Assembly: GCF_000172635.2 (NCBI RefSeq)
Contig: NC_018632.1
Coordinates: 2,294,001 to 2,358,000 of the forward strand
Length of the DNA: 64,000 bases
Origin: Alteromonas macleodii ATCC 27126
GTDB taxonomy: Bacteria; Pseudomonadota; Gammaproteobacteria; Enterobacterales; Alteromonadaceae
Direction of reading: 5' to 3'
Positions 38,061 to 48,184 of this stretch are shown here, in pieces (the stretch's first letter is position 1; each line of letters starts with the position of its first letter). The notes beneath the pieces are model-generated. The model did not search any database. It saw nothing but the letters and a program-made list of their open reading frames with translations, and was not told the origin of the DNA. Position numbers and translations under genes: made by a program.

Positions 38061-39083
38061 ATGAAAATCGGACTTGCGCTAGGTGCCGGTGCCGCAAGGG
38101 GCTGGACTCACATTGGCATAATTGAAGCATTAGAAAAACTCGGTGTAAAAATTGACGTTGTAGCGGGATGCTCTATTGGTGCCTATGTTGGTGCTGCCTA
38201 CGCAAGTGGCAAGCTGGAAGGGTTGAAAGAGTGGGCCTGTTCCCTTAGCGACTGGCAGGTACTTGCTCTTATGGGCGTAGGACTTAGACGCGGCGGCATT
38301 GCAAGCGGACAGAAGGTTTTCGACAAACTAGCAAGCGAGTTTTGTGAATCGACTTATGAAGACATGCTTAAGCCGTTTGCGGCTGTGGCTACCGACCTTT
38401 ATACAGGCCGTGAAGTGGTGTTTAACTCTGGTCCTATCGGAGACACCATTCAAGCATCCTGCGCTATTCCCGCACTTTTTGCGCCCGTAGCACACGGTGA
38501 TCGTTGGTTGGTAGATGGTGCCGTTGTAAACCCTGTACCGGTGAACTTATGTCGCCAATTAGGGGCCGATTTTGTGATCGCGGTTAACCTTAACGCCGAT
38601 TTCCGACCACTTCGTCTTGAAAAGTTGAGACAAGATCATGAAGAAAACCAGCGCAAAACTGAGGACTTTTTTACAAAGAGTCAAAACGTACTACGCCAAT
38701 GGTTCTCCCCTGACAACAAAGAAGAAAAAGCCCTAGAGAAAAAAGATGAAAAAGACAGCGTCACGGCTGGCAATGTAAAGACTGAAGAAGGCATTGCTTC
38801 TGATGTGATTGAAAAAGTGGAAGAAGAGTTGACCGAAGTCCCCGCTAAAGTGAACAAGCGAAACCCGCCGGGAATTATGAGCGTGATGAGCAGTTCACTT
38901 GAGATACTTCAAGCTCGCGTCACACGTTCACGCTTGGCTGGCGATCCGCCTGACATTCTTATTGAGCCTCAGCTTACCGACGTGGGTATTATGGAATTCC
39001 ACAGAGCCGAAGAGCTATGCGCGAAAGGCGAAGAGACAATCGCGCGGTTAGCAGAGCAAATTAGGTATCAGCTTCTTACCTAA
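38061..39083 (+). CDS. Patatin-like phospholipase, RssA-like
   Basis: A 340-residue patatin-domain protein. The oxyanion loop GAGAARGWTHIG is at about 8-19, the nucleophile Ser38 is in GCSIG, and the catalytic Asp is in the later VDGAVVNP. A highly charged stretch of about 60 residues (around 200-265, rich in Glu and Lys) interrupts the C-terminal part and is not typical of E. coli RssA (301 residues). Acyl hydrolase activity is likely; the substrate is unknown. It starts immediately after ttcA and is probably cotranscribed. Confidence 0.88.
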   Translation: MKIGLALGAGAARGWTHIGIIEALEKLGVKIDVVAGCSIGAYVGAAYASGKLEGLKEWACSLSDWQVLALMGVGLRRGGIASGQKVFDKLASEFCESTYEDMLKPFAAVATDLYTGREVVFNSGPIGDTIQASCAIPALFAPVAHGDRWLVDGAVVNPVPVNLCRQLGADFVIAVNLNADFRPLRLEKLRQDHEENQRKTEDFFTKSQNVLRQWFSPDNKEEKALEKKDEKDSVTAGNVKTEEGIASDVIEKVEEELTEVPAKVNKRNPPGIMSVMSSSLEILQARVTRSRLAGDPPDILIEPQLTDVGIMEFHRAEELCAKGEETIARLAEQIRYQLLT

Positions 39084-39097
39084 TCCCAAATATGCAT

Positions 39098-39745
39098 CTA
39101 GCTTGAAGCCATAGCGGTAACACGTAGCGGCGCATGAGGCAGTGTTAAGCCTTTTGCGTCGTTGATCCAATCTTGTTCTATATGCAACACGCCGTTATTG
39201 ATTTGCACACCTTGTGGTGTAATGAAATCTAAATTCTTGTCATCAAACTGAATCATCAAGCCCTTTACCGAGGGCATCATGAAAGACAAGAAGCTTCCCA
39301 TTTCATTAAAGAAAGCTTCGTACTGACCATACAAAAACGTAAGGTCGTCTTTTGTGTAATACTGCTTAAGATATTCCGGCTTGGTTTCAAGTTGTACCGA
39401 CATATCACACACGTTCGCGCGTTCGTTTAAATCGATGCGAACCAGTGCGTTGGCAAGTTTCAGGGCCTTTTCAGTAGGCACCGTGAATCGCCCTTCACCA
39501 CTCACTTCTAAGGGCATTGTTTTCTTATCGGTTACGATAGACGCTCCGTTAACTTCACATAAACGCCCTTCGCCAACACGAACAAACCCGAATGCAAACT
39601 GAAGTGCTTGGGTATCTTCATTATCCAGCTTTTTAACATGGCTATAGAAACGGCTGTACTCAACATCTATCGTTTCAGCAGCAACGGAAGAACTGCCTAC
39701 ACCAATAAACAGAGATGAAGCAAAAAATAAAGCAGCGCGTATCAT
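39098..39745 (-). CDS. Exported protein, probably DUF2987
   Basis: A 215-residue protein with an N-terminal signal peptide (hydrophobic about 3-22, cleavage likely after VAAE). It has two cysteines near 57 and 113 that could form a disulphide. Length and secreted nature resemble DUF2987 proteins of Vibrio, Shewanella and Alteromonas, but I name the family only tentatively. It overlaps the upstream bax gene by 4 bases, so the two are probably one unit. Function unknown. Confidence 0.65.
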   Translation of the reverse strand: MIRAALFFASSLFIGVGSSSVAAETIDVEYSRFYSHVKKLDNEDTQALQFAFGFVRVGEGRLCEVNGASIVTDKKTMPLEVSGEGRFTVPTEKALKLANALVRIDLNERANVCDMSVQLETKPEYLKQYYTKDDLTFLYGQYEAFFNEMGSFLSFMMPSVKGLMIQFDDKNLDFITPQGVQINNGVLHIEQDWINDAKGLTLPHAPLRVTAMASS

Positions 39746-40548
39746 TCGGATAAAAACTCCTCGTTAAATAGGATCATAGTTTGAAGCTCTTCAACATAAG
39801 CGGCTCCTCGCTCAGAATAGTTCATTAGCCCTTCAGCTAACGCAACACCAGTAATAGGAATTTGGTTTGCACGCAGTCGGCTGCGGATCTCTCTTAAATC
39901 CGCATACGCGTCGTGGCGGTTTAAGTTTCGCATATAGGTGTACGTTGCACGCGACAAACTGTCGAATTTGGCAACTTCATGAGATGCCCCATCGTTTCGA
40001 CGGTTAGGAACAAAACCACACCCCTTAGAGAAACACCATAATCCAAAGAAGTTATAGCCCTTTCTTGCGAACCGGCTGGTGCCCCAAGCTGACTCATTCG
40101 CGGCTTGCACGAGCACAAGTTCGGCTGGTAGAACATCAATCTTTTGTAGTAAAGCTAGCAATTTTGACTTTAGCGGCTGCGTTGGCTTAACTCGATATTC
40201 CTCTTCTAACCATTCAAGCCTTGCCATATCTTCTTCAGAGAGCGTCTCGTTAGCTAACGCCTTTCTATATAAGGTTTGTACGTAATGTCTTAGCGTGAGT
40301 AGATACGCATTCTGCTTCTCTATTTCGGGGCGTAAATAGTTAAAAAACGCCTCCTTCTTCTCTTTTACATCTGTATAGGCAGAGAAGTTAGGCACCGGCT
40401 TTTTAGCTTCAACCGTTTGCGGTATATCTAAAATATCCGGTTCGTCCTCAGTAAAAATTATGGCGTTAATGACGATTACCGCCAATACGCCTAACGTAAT
40501 AAGGACAATTTTAAAGGTTTCACGCTTATGCATCGAAGCTAGACTCAT
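39742..40548 (-). CDS. bax: Bax-type glucosaminidase domain protein
   Basis: A 268-residue protein with an N-terminal helix (about 14-32) that could be a membrane anchor. The glucosaminidase domain includes VQAANESAWGTSRFARKGYNFFGLWCF near residue 150, with the catalytic glutamate, and SRATYTYMRNLNRHDAYADLR. It should cleave peptidoglycan glycan bonds in the periplasm. An alternative ATG at 40533 would shorten it by five residues and avoid the 23-base overlap with the gene upstream. Confidence 0.85.
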   Translation of the reverse strand: MSLASMHKRETFKIVLITLGVLAVIVINAIIFTEDEPDILDIPQTVEAKKPVPNFSAYTDVKEKKEAFFNYLRPEIEKQNAYLLTLRHYVQTLYRKALANETLSEEDMARLEWLEEEYRVKPTQPLKSKLLALLQKIDVLPAELVLVQAANESAWGTSRFARKGYNFFGLWCFSKGCGFVPNRRNDGASHEVAKFDSLSRATYTYMRNLNRHDAYADLREIRSRLRANQIPITGVALAEGLMNYSERGAAYVEELQTMILFNEEFLSE

Positions 40549-41257
40549 TCACATCGTTTTCAGATGCTTCCGTGCTTACTCCCTGCTCGCCAATCAGTTC
40601 CTGATAGAGCAAGCCCATCATACTAAAATAAAAAGGTAATACCCAAATAAGTGAAAAGCCCAGCGTTAATGGCACCGACACAAACAGTAAAAAGAACACA
40701 CCAAATATGCTGGCAATTTGAGCCCAGTATGCATTAAATACGCGACACGACAGGATGATCGCGCTAATTGGCGTTAATTTTCTGTCAGCAACCAACATAA
40801 GTGAAAAGGACGAGGCTAAATAAAAATAAACGCCGGGTATAATAAGCAACATCATACCTAATTGAACAAGAATACTGTTTACTAGCTGAGTGAGTGCCAG
40901 CAAAAATATCAAGGGGAAAAACTGGAATACGGTAAATACTGAAGTTTTAGTGCCGCGGGCAACAAAAACGCCCATCATATACAACCCCGTCAACAGCGGG
41001 GCAACGATGCAGATTGCAACAATTTCTATGATAGACTGATGCTCGAATACATAGGTCCCATCGTCATTTATTGTGATGTACTGCTGAGCAAATACACCTA
41101 ACACGACAAACGTCAAAAATAGAACAACACTTCCCTGCAGCAATGATGAAAAGTTTGCCTTTGTTAAACCGGCAGCGCGGCGCAATAGACCTTTGGTATC
41201 AAATTGATACTGTTTAGACAACGTATTGTTCAGGCGGTCTTGGTTTACGTCTTTCAC
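40526..41257 (-). CDS. Predicted multi-pass membrane protein
   Basis: A 243-residue protein with about six helices (around 42-60, 78-100, 115-135, 140-160, 180-205 and 205-225), starting at GTG. The layout resembles YciC- or BPSS1780-like integral membrane proteins, but I cannot assign a family firmly. It precedes bax with an overlap, which suggests cotranscription with the cell-wall enzyme. No catalytic motif is visible. Confidence 0.65.
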   Translation of the reverse strand: MKDVNQDRLNNTLSKQYQFDTKGLLRRAAGLTKANFSSLLQGSVVLFLTFVVLGVFAQQYITINDDGTYVFEHQSIIEIVAICIVAPLLTGLYMMGVFVARGTKTSVFTVFQFFPLIFLLALTQLVNSILVQLGMMLLIIPGVYFYLASSFSLMLVADRKLTPISAIILSCRVFNAYWAQIASIFGVFFLLFVSVPLTLGFSLIWVLPFYFSMMGLLYQELIGEQGVSTEASENDVNESSFDA

Positions 41258-41339
41258 ACAACTCTCTTATCTTTTTGAAAAATCGGCGCGATTATACCAA
41301 TTCACAAAAACAAATGCCTGTTTGTAAGGTAAACAAACG

Positions 41340-41966
41340 TTAACCTAGTACTAATTTCGCAGCTAAACCGACGAGTAGCACCCCCATCGCACGGTCTAAC
41401 CAATACCCTTTTTTACCAATAAGCTCAGCTACTTTACTGGTGCTCAAAAGGTATGAAAGAAAACAGAACCACAGTCCAGTAGCTATAGCTAAATAGATAC
41501 CGTAGCCAAGTTTCACTGTAAATGGAGTATCAATACTAATAATTGCAGTAAACAATGAGAGGAAAAATAGCGTTGCTTTTGGGTTTAGTCCATTTGTGAG
41601 AAAGCCCATCCAAACTGCGCGCTTTGCAGATATGTGGGATGTTTTCTTTTCAGCGTTAACTGCCTGGTCCTGCTTTACAGGCCCGCTTCTAAGCGCACCA
41701 AACGCAAGGTACAGTAAATAAGCTGCGGCGGCATAGCTAAATGTGGTGAATAACCATGGAGTAGTTGCAATAACCACACTAAGCCCGACTAACGAGTAAG
41801 CCACATGCAGTAATATAGCTAAGCCAATCCCTATACTGGTGTACATGGCGATACGTCTGCCATAGGCCACGCTGTTTCGAACAACCACCGCGAAATCTGG
41901 CCCTGGGCTAGCAACAGCCACAAGGTGTACCAACGCAATGGTAAGAAACTCATTCATATACTGCAT
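41340..41966 (-). CDS. LysE/RhtB family amino-acid exporter
   Basis: A 208-residue protein with about six helices. The N-terminal VASPGPDFAVVVRNSVAYGRR motif and GFLTNGLNPKATLFF in the middle are hallmarks of the RhtB branch. It would export an amino acid or homoserine lactone-like compound with protons. GGAGG lies eight bases before the ATG. It is downstream of cobB on the same strand with a 12-bp gap. Substrate unknown. Confidence 0.9.
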   Translation of the reverse strand: MQYMNEFLTIALVHLVAVASPGPDFAVVVRNSVAYGRRIAMYTSIGIGLAILLHVAYSLVGLSVVIATTPWLFTTFSYAAAAYLLYLAFGALRSGPVKQDQAVNAEKKTSHISAKRAVWMGFLTNGLNPKATLFFLSLFTAIISIDTPFTVKLGYGIYLAIATGLWFCFLSYLLSTSKVAELIGKKGYWLDRAMGVLLVGLAAKLVLG

Positions 41967-41978
41967 GTTATGCGCCTC

Positions 41979-42704
41979 CTACAGCGCGTACTTTGACATT
42001 AATTGATCAACCCATTGTGGGACGATGTGAGAAGCAGGGCCTGTTAGCGATTCATCGAACAATGCATTAGTTACGCCCGGCTCCAAATTTGCCTCTATGG
42101 TGTGTGCGCCACTTTCTTTAGCGATCTGAACAAAACCCGCGGCAGGATAGACATTACCTGATGTGCCAATGGCAATAAACACATCAGCCTTTGAAAGCGC
42201 ATCGTAAATCTCTTCCATGTACATGGGCATTTCACCAAACCACACGATATCCGGTCGTAAGGTTACTCTGTTGCAACACGGGCATTTAGTGGTGTGATCA
42301 AAACTATCACTCCAGTCAAAAGTTTTCTGGGTTATAGCGCAGCGCGCAGATAGCAGTTTACCATGCATATGGTAAACAGACTGGCTTCCACCGCGCTCAT
42401 GCAAGTCATCCACATTTTGAGTAACCAACATCAGGTTGCTACCGAACGCTTTCTCAAGTTTGGCCAGCGCCTCATGCGCTGCATTAGGATTCACGTCGTC
42501 TTGCTGTAACTGCGCACGTCGAGCGTTGTAAAAGCGATAAACTAAGCTAGGATTTTGTTCAAAAGCCTCTGGGGTGGCCACCTCTTCTAGGCGATGATTT
42601 TCCCAAAGGCCGTCATTATCCCGAAATGTCTTTAATCCAGATTCAGCGGAAATCCCCGCACCGGTAAGAATAACAATATTGGGTAGAGATTGATCAGATG
42701 GCAT
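41979..42704 (-). CDS. cobB: NAD-dependent protein deacylase, sirtuin class III (CobB)
   Basis: A 241-residue sirtuin. The NAD-binding GAGISAESGLKTFRD segment starts near residue 15, the class III Tyr and Arg are in RFYNARRAQL, the catalytic histidine is in VYHMHG, and a CPCC pair with an upstream cysteine near residue 117 contributes to the zinc site. It removes acetyl and probably succinyl groups from lysines. LysE follows with a 12-bp gap. Confidence 0.92.
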   Translation of the reverse strand: MPSDQSLPNIVILTGAGISAESGLKTFRDNDGLWENHRLEEVATPEAFEQNPSLVYRFYNARRAQLQQDDVNPNAAHEALAKLEKAFGSNLMLVTQNVDDLHERGGSQSVYHMHGKLLSARCAITQKTFDWSDSFDHTTKCPCCNRVTLRPDIVWFGEMPMYMEEIYDALSKADVFIAIGTSGNVYPAAGFVQIAKESGAHTIEANLEPGVTNALFDESLTGPASHIVPQWVDQLMSKYAL

Positions 42705-42786
42705 CAGGTTGTTCTTACTCTGTAGTTATAGCGCTAATTATACGATTAGCATGTTGTATATTTACTTAGTTAAAAGCCGCGACTCT

Positions 42787-43617
42787 TTACATATCTTTGA
42801 CCACAGGATATTGAGTATCAGCGCCCCACTCTGACCAAGAGCCATCGTATACTGAAACCTGAGTAGCGCCGCACAATAATGCCGCCACACCAATTATGCA
42901 GGCGGTAACGCCAGAACCACACGTACAAATAATAGGTTTGCGTAAATCGATATTAGCGCGGTCAAAAATAGCCTTAAGCTGCTCAACTGGCAAAAAATGC
43001 CCGCTTTTGAGTAAGGTGTCAAAAGGAATATTAAACGCACCAGGCATATGACCTGAACGTACTCCTTCACGAGGCTCTGACACTTCTCCTTTGAATCGCG
43101 GCGCGCTGCGCGCATCAACAAGTTGTGCTTCAGTATTTATTGCCTGAAGTACTGCACCGGAATTTGCGAACCAACCAGGCCTAGGCGTAGCTTGATAGGT
43201 TAATTTTCCGTATTGTTGTTGTTCTGAAACCGGCAGCGCTGCTTTTTCCCATGCAGGCTGTCCGCCATTTAATATATAAACATCTTGGTGGCCCAACGCT
43301 TTTAACATCCACCACACTCTTGGCGCAGAATATATTCCACGGGTATCGTATACCGTAATAGGTGTATTCGCTGTTATACCCTGATTACCAAGATAAATTG
43401 CAAGGTCATTTGCAGAAGGCATACTGTGAGGGAGACCTGTAGTGTGATCGCTACCTTCACTATCTAAGTCAAAGTCGACTGACGCAGGTAAAACCATTGC
43501 CGTGCGCGTATCTGGTGTTTTTGAAACGGGGTCGTCCATTAACGCTCGTACAAGCGTTACCGGCTTTTGTTGCATTACATTGGCTAATTCACCAACTGAG
43601 AGCAATACCGATGCCAT
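42787..43617 (-). CDS. sseA: 3-mercaptopyruvate sulfurtransferase SseA
   Basis: A 276-residue protein with two rhodanese domains. The active loop has Cys233 in CGSGVTA, the signature that separates mercaptopyruvate sulfurtransferases from thiosulfate sulfurtransferases; the first domain is inactive, as usual. It moves sulfur from mercaptopyruvate to thiols or cyanide. AGGAG precedes the ATG. It lies alone between cobB and tpx. Confidence 0.92.
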   Translation of the reverse strand: MASVLLSVGELANVMQQKPVTLVRALMDDPVSKTPDTRTAMVLPASVDFDLDSEGSDHTTGLPHSMPSANDLAIYLGNQGITANTPITVYDTRGIYSAPRVWWMLKALGHQDVYILNGGQPAWEKAALPVSEQQQYGKLTYQATPRPGWFANSGAVLQAINTEAQLVDARSAPRFKGEVSEPREGVRSGHMPGAFNIPFDTLLKSGHFLPVEQLKAIFDRANIDLRKPIICTCGSGVTACIIGVAALLCGATQVSVYDGSWSEWGADTQYPVVKDM

Positions 43618-43739
43618 TACATTCTCCTAAAAGGCACCCACATCAGTGAGTGCCCTGTAATACCCCGATAAAACAAATCGGTACGTATTCAAACACATCA
43701 CATAGTTAGCTAACCAACTAACCTATGTTGCGGATCTAC

Positions 43740-44237
43740 TTAGCTAAGAGCTGCGATAGCCGCGTCGTAGTTCGGCTCTTCTGTTGTTTCTGCAACTTGC
43801 TCTGTGTAAACCACTTTGCCTTCGGCATCGATAACCACTACTGAACGAGACAGCAGCCCAGTAAGCGGCGCTGATTCAAAGGTAACACCATAGTCATCAC
43901 CAAAGCTTGAGCGGAAAGTCGAGCCTGTGAGTACATTTTCAATACCTTCAGCACCACAGAAGCGACCCGCTGCAAACGGAAGATCTGCCGATACACAGAT
44001 AACTGTAGTGTTATCCAATTTTGCCGCTTCTTCGTTGAATTTACGCACAGACATTGCGCATGTTCCCGTGTCGATAGAAGGGAAAATGTTTAATACCACA
44101 TTTTTTCCTGCAAGCTCAGACAGTGTTACTTCACCCAAATCTGCTTTCACTAATGTAAAGTCTGGTGCAGATGTACCTACTTCAGGAAGCTGACCCTTTG
44201 TCGTAACTGTATTGCCTTGAAAAGTAACTGATGCCAT
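43740..44237 (-). CDS. tpx: Thiol peroxidase Tpx
   Basis: A 165-residue atypical 2-Cys peroxiredoxin. The peroxidatic Cys60 is in [12 protein letters not shown] and the resolving Cys94 is in PFAAGRFCG; an extra cysteine is at 81. It reduces hydroperoxides using thioredoxin, in cytoplasm or periplasm. GGAGA precedes the ATG. Length is standard. Confidence 0.95.
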   Translation of the reverse strand: MASVTFQGNTVTTKGQLPEVGTSAPDFTLVKADLGEVTLSELAGKNVVLNIFPSIDTGTCAMSVRKFNEEAAKLDNTTVICVSADLPFAAGRFCGAEGIENVLTGSTFRSSFGDDYGVTFESAPLTGLLSRSVVVIDAEGKVVYTEQVAETTEEPNYDAAIAALS

Positions 44238-44311
44238 TCGCTTTCTCCGTGTTTTGTTAATATGAAATAGTGGATGTAAAACAATACTTTCGCAAATAAA
44301 AGTGACGCTTT

Positions 44312-45004
44312 TTAAATGTTACTTTTAACCTGCGACTCTGCAAACGCAAGCTTATGCTGCAAATGCGGCTTACCTTTTAAATATTCCCGTCTAAACACAC
44401 TGAAATAATGCGCTAAGGTTTGCGCCCCTTGCTTCTGCTGCGCAAGGTCTAAAACGCTAATACCAACTTCAGCAGTACAGTGTTGGAAATCATGGGTAGA
44501 TTCGCGTAGTAAATAATCTGACGCTACGTCCATACTCACGCCCAACACAGGAAAGTCATGCAAGTAAGGGCTCTTCACGAACATTTTTTTTGCTTCACGC
44601 CACGTTCCATCCAAGAAAATAAATAGTAACGTTTTCCCAGTATTCAATGGTGGCGTATCAATACAACGTTCAGCTGCAGCATATTCGTGTGGAAATACCA
44701 CGATAGGAAAATATTTTTCGTTGCGAAGTAACGCCAATAGCGCCTCTTCTGGCTCGGTGCGCTTCCACAAAAATGCGTGGTTATCTTTAACCACGTCCGC
44801 AATTAAACGACCGGTATTAGTAGGCTTATAATATTCGCCTTTGTACATCAAGAACAAAACCGCCACATCAGTGCCAGCCTCAGGCTTAAATTCACAAATA
44901 CAGTTTTGCGTTGGAAGCAGACATGCGTCGCAGCGAACTACTTTACTCCCACGAGCGTGGAATGGACGTTCAGCACGAGATAACTCGTCTAAACGAAGTG
45001 ACAT
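44312..45004 (-). CDS. DTW-domain protein, probable tRNA-uridine aminocarboxypropyltransferase
   Basis: About 230 residues from ATG 45004; an in-frame TTG 12 bases earlier is less likely. The cysteine set [13 protein letters not shown] near residue 24 and the [13 protein letters not shown] motif near 125 define the DTW family, in which TapT adds an acp group to U47 of some tRNAs. TapT versus the related TuaA/YfiP-type paralogues cannot be separated here. It lies just after the tRNA-Leu on the same strand. Confidence 0.82.
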   Translation of the reverse strand: MSLRLDELSRAERPFHARGSKVVRCDACLLPTQNCICEFKPEAGTDVAVLFLMYKGEYYKPTNTGRLIADVVKDNHAFLWKRTEPEEALLALLRNEKYFPIVVFPHEYAAAERCIDTPPLNTGKTLLFIFLDGTWREAKKMFVKSPYLHDFPVLGVSMDVASDYLLRESTHDFQHCTAEVGISVLDLAQQKQGAQTLAHYFSVFRREYLKGKPHLQHKLAFAESQVKSNI

Positions 45005-45132
45005 AACAGAATTCAAGATAGTACGTCTTTGCCAAAATTTTTATGGATTTTACCATAGTAATTTGTGATAAAAGAGCGCAATTATCTTATCAATTTTTTG
45101 ATTAAAATTTGGAATGTTTGGGAGTAGATAAA

Positions 45133-45219
45133 TGGTGCCCGGGGCCGGACTTGAACCGGCACGCTGTTACCAGCGAGGGATTTTAAATCCCTTGTGTCTA
45201 CCAATTTCACCACCCGGGC
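45133..45219 (-). tRNA. tRNA-Leu (UAA)
   Basis: 87 bases on the minus strand including an encoded CCA. The acceptor stem GCCCGGG pairs with CCCGGGC, the anticodon loop TTTAAAA gives UAA, a long variable arm is present, and the T-loop is GTTCAAG. It is third in the Gly-Cys-Leu row. Confidence 0.97.
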
Positions 45220-45278
45220 ATCGGGTTGCTTTTCAGCAAAGGTGTCAGGCGTAGAACCTGATGCTGCGTTGCAGCGTT

Positions 45279-45352
45279 TGGAGGCGGAACCCGGAGTCGA
45301 ACCGAGATAGACGGATTTGCAATCCGCTGCATAGCCATTCTGCCATTCCGCC
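45279..45352 (-). tRNA. tRNA-Cys (GCA)
   Basis: 74 bases including CCA, with acceptor stem GGCGGAA and anticodon loop TTGCAAA. It lies between the Gly and Leu genes, the same order as glyW-cysT-leuZ of E. coli. Confidence 0.97.
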
Positions 45353-45394
45353 AGATGCGTCTGGCGCGTGATTAAAACTCATCTCTAAGATGAT

Positions 45395-45470
<76 letters not shown>

Positions 45471-45639
45471 ATGTCTTAATCGACCATTTCGTTTGGTTGA
45501 TGTCCTCTCGAAATGTGGGGTGCATTCTACCTACCCATTCAAAACTGTCAACACAAAAAAGCGTTTAAATTGAGATAAATGCGGTTTTTTATGATCGTTT
45601 GCTATTTTTTTATTCACTTTGATTAATGTACGATCAATT

Positions 45640-46212
45640 TCACTTTACTGCGCCACTTCGAAGGTGTGGCCAGGCCGCTTTTGTATAAACAAACATTGAC
45701 CAAATTGACAGCACTGCTGAGAAATATAAAAGAATATAACCTAAAGAAACCCAATAAATAGTTATGCCCATAAAGGTTTCTAATCCCGACAACAAGCCAA
45801 TTAAGGCTAACATTTGCGCAGTGGTTTTTGCTTTACCTATAAAAGACACTTTAACCGCATCCCTTACACCATTCGAACCCATCCATTCACGTAACGCCGA
45901 CACATAAATTTCACGAACCAATAGCGCAATAGATGGCAACGTGATCCACAGGTTTGCATAACTATGAGTAATCATAAGAAGAGCAGCGCCCACAATGAGC
46001 TTGTCTGCTACAGGATCTAAGAATGCACCAAAGGGTGTAGACTGCTGTAGTTTTCTTGCTAGATAGCCGTCAAACCAGTCCGTTATTGCCGCAAGCCAAA
46101 AAATAAATGCGCCTGCCTCGTGCGCCCAGCGCCAATCAAGAAAATAAACAACTACAAATACAGGAATAAGGATTACTCGGAATAAAGTAATACAGTTTGG
46201 AACAGTCCACAT
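45640..46212 (-). CDS. pgsA: CDP-diacylglycerol-glycerol-3-phosphate 3-phosphatidyltransferase PgsA
   Basis: A 190-residue membrane enzyme that makes phosphatidylglycerol phosphate. The CDP-alcohol phosphatidyltransferase motif D-G-x2-A-R-x8-G-x3-D-x3-D is seen in DGYLARKLQQSTPFGAFLDP with the following VADK near residue 48. Four or more helices surround it. It lies between uvrC and the tRNA row, in the same order as in E. coli. Confidence 0.95.
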   Translation of the reverse strand: MWTVPNCITLFRVILIPVFVVVYFLDWRWAHEAGAFIFWLAAITDWFDGYLARKLQQSTPFGAFLDPVADKLIVGAALLMITHSYANLWITLPSIALLVREIYVSALREWMGSNGVRDAVKVSFIGKAKTTAQMLALIGLLSGLETFMGITIYWVSLGYILLYFSAVLSIWSMFVYTKAAWPHLRSGAVK

Positions 46213-46335
46213 AAAAAGTACGTCTCGGTGTTATGCCTCTATGGGCGTTTTAGCGCGGTAGCGTATAAGCTCTGCATCTTTCATTTTTGTAACACATTAC
46301 CTTAATTTGTAATGCATTGCTTGTTACTCATTCAT

Positions 46336-48153
46336 TTATTGATGAAGGTGGTCGTAAATAGTTTCCGCCAGTTCAGGGCTTATACCAGGTACATTTGAAA
46401 TTTCATCTTTGCTGGCTTTCTTAAGACCCTGCAAGCCCCCCATGAATTTAAGCAGTGTTTGTCTGCGTTTAGCACCAATACCAGGTATGCTTTCCAAACT
46501 CGACGTGGTTTTAACTTTCTGGCGTCGGTTGCGGTGCCCAGTAATGGCAAATCGGTGAGACTCATCGCGAATATGCTGAATAAGGTGAAGCCCTGGCGAA
46601 TGGCTGTCCATCGGCAGAACCTGATGGCTACCTGCCAGTATTAGTGTTTCTAAGCCAGGCTTACGGGTGGTGCCTTTTGCCACGCCTAACAGCATAGGCT
46701 TTTTATCATGGGGCCAATCTTCAAAAAACGCTTCTGCTTGGGCAAGCTGTCCTTTACCACCGTCTATTAATAGAAGGTCAGGTATTTTTTGCACTTCTTT
46801 CACTGACTTGTAGCGACGTTTTAACGCCTGTGCCATGGCCGCGTAGTCATCACCTGGGGTGATGCCTTCTATATTATATCGGCGATAGTCACTTTTGTGC
46901 GGACCTTCACGATTAAATACCACACACGAAGCAACCGTTTGCTGGCCAGACGTATGTGATATATCAAAACACTCCATGCGTTGAATAGGCGTATCAACTT
47001 CCAGTGCCGCTTCTAAGTCGAGATAGCGTGCAAACACAGACTTTTGCTGACTGTATTGAGCATCTAACGCAGTTTGCGCATTTGACTGCGCCAGCTGCAG
47101 GTACTTGCGCTTCTCTTCCCTCGCCCCTTTGAAGAACTGGACCTTGTGTCCCGCTTCACTGGCTAGTACATCTGCTATCGCGTCTTCGTCAGTTAATGTA
47201 TTGCTAAGTACTATCTGCTTGGGAATAACTTTGTTACCCGCCAGATAGAACTGTAGGAAGAAAGATTCAAAAACTTCTTGTTCATCGGCAGTGTTGGGTA
47301 CTTTGGGAAAATAGGCCTTGCTGCCTAACAACTGCCCTTCACGAATAAACATTACCTGAATGCACGCCATATTGCCTTTGAACGCAAACCCAAACACATC
47401 CATTTCGTCTTGAGTACCAGCAACCCACTGTCGTTCTTGAACTTTTCTTAGTGCATTAATCTGATCGCGGTAACGGGCAGCAGCTTCAAAGTTGAGTGCC
47501 TCGCTGGCTGCTTCCATCTTTTCCACCAGCCCACCAATGACCTGCTGGTTTTTACCTTTCAAGAACAAGCGTGCAAAATTGACCTGCTCTTTATATTCTT
47601 CATCGCTCACATAGCCTTCTACACACGGCGCACTGCAGCGCTGCATCTGATACTGAAGACAAGGTCTGCTGCGTGCTCGGTAATAGCTATCTTCGCACTG
47701 ACGTACGGGGAAAATTCGCTGCATTGAACGCAAGCTTTCTCGCACCGACCAAGCACTGGGGTATGGGCCAAAGTATTCGCCCTTTTTCTTTTGAGGGCCG
47801 CGATGGAAAGAAAGCCTTGGATGTTCGTGGTCGGATAAGAAGATAAAGGGATAAGACTTGTCGTCACGCATGACCACGTTGTAACGCGGTTTGTATTTCT
47901 TGATGAAGTTGTTCTCAAGCAAGAACGCTTCGGTTTCGCTGTTTACAACCGTGACATCCATGTTCGCAATCTGACTAACTAGCGAACGCGTTTTGGCGTT
48001 ATCAAGATTACTACGAAAATAGCTTGATACACGCTTTTTAAGGTTTTTGGCTTTTCCTACGTAAATAACCTCTTCCTGACTATTGTACATGCGGTACACG
48101 CCAGGTTGAGAGGTTAGATTCTTAAGAAATGCTGCTGAATCAAATGCAGACAT
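46336..48153 (-). CDS. uvrC: Excinuclease ABC subunit C
   Basis: A 605-residue nuclease subunit of nucleotide excision repair. The GIY-YIG domain begins at QPGVYRMYN and EVIYVGKAKNL, followed by a UvrB-binding UVR motif (AASEALNFEAAARYRDQI near 205), the RNase H-like domain with MECFDISHTSG and LLIDGGKGQL, and a C-terminal helix-hairpin-helix pair (LESIPGIGAKRRQTLL). ATG 48153 is preferred to the GTG six bases before. It follows uvrY by 31 bp. Confidence 0.96.
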   Translation of the reverse strand: MSAFDSAAFLKNLTSQPGVYRMYNSQEEVIYVGKAKNLKKRVSSYFRSNLDNAKTRSLVSQIANMDVTVVNSETEAFLLENNFIKKYKPRYNVVMRDDKSYPFIFLSDHEHPRLSFHRGPQKKKGEYFGPYPSAWSVRESLRSMQRIFPVRQCEDSYYRARSRPCLQYQMQRCSAPCVEGYVSDEEYKEQVNFARLFLKGKNQQVIGGLVEKMEAASEALNFEAAARYRDQINALRKVQERQWVAGTQDEMDVFGFAFKGNMACIQVMFIREGQLLGSKAYFPKVPNTADEQEVFESFFLQFYLAGNKVIPKQIVLSNTLTDEDAIADVLASEAGHKVQFFKGAREEKRKYLQLAQSNAQTALDAQYSQQKSVFARYLDLEAALEVDTPIQRMECFDISHTSGQQTVASCVVFNREGPHKSDYRRYNIEGITPGDDYAAMAQALKRRYKSVKEVQKIPDLLLIDGGKGQLAQAEAFFEDWPHDKKPMLLGVAKGTTRKPGLETLILAGSHQVLPMDSHSPGLHLIQHIRDESHRFAITGHRNRRQKVKTTSSLESIPGIGAKRRQTLLKFMGGLQGLKKASKDEISNVPGISPELAETIYDHLHQ

Positions 48154-48184
48154 AATCACTTTGACGTTGCGCGTCTAGTGACGC

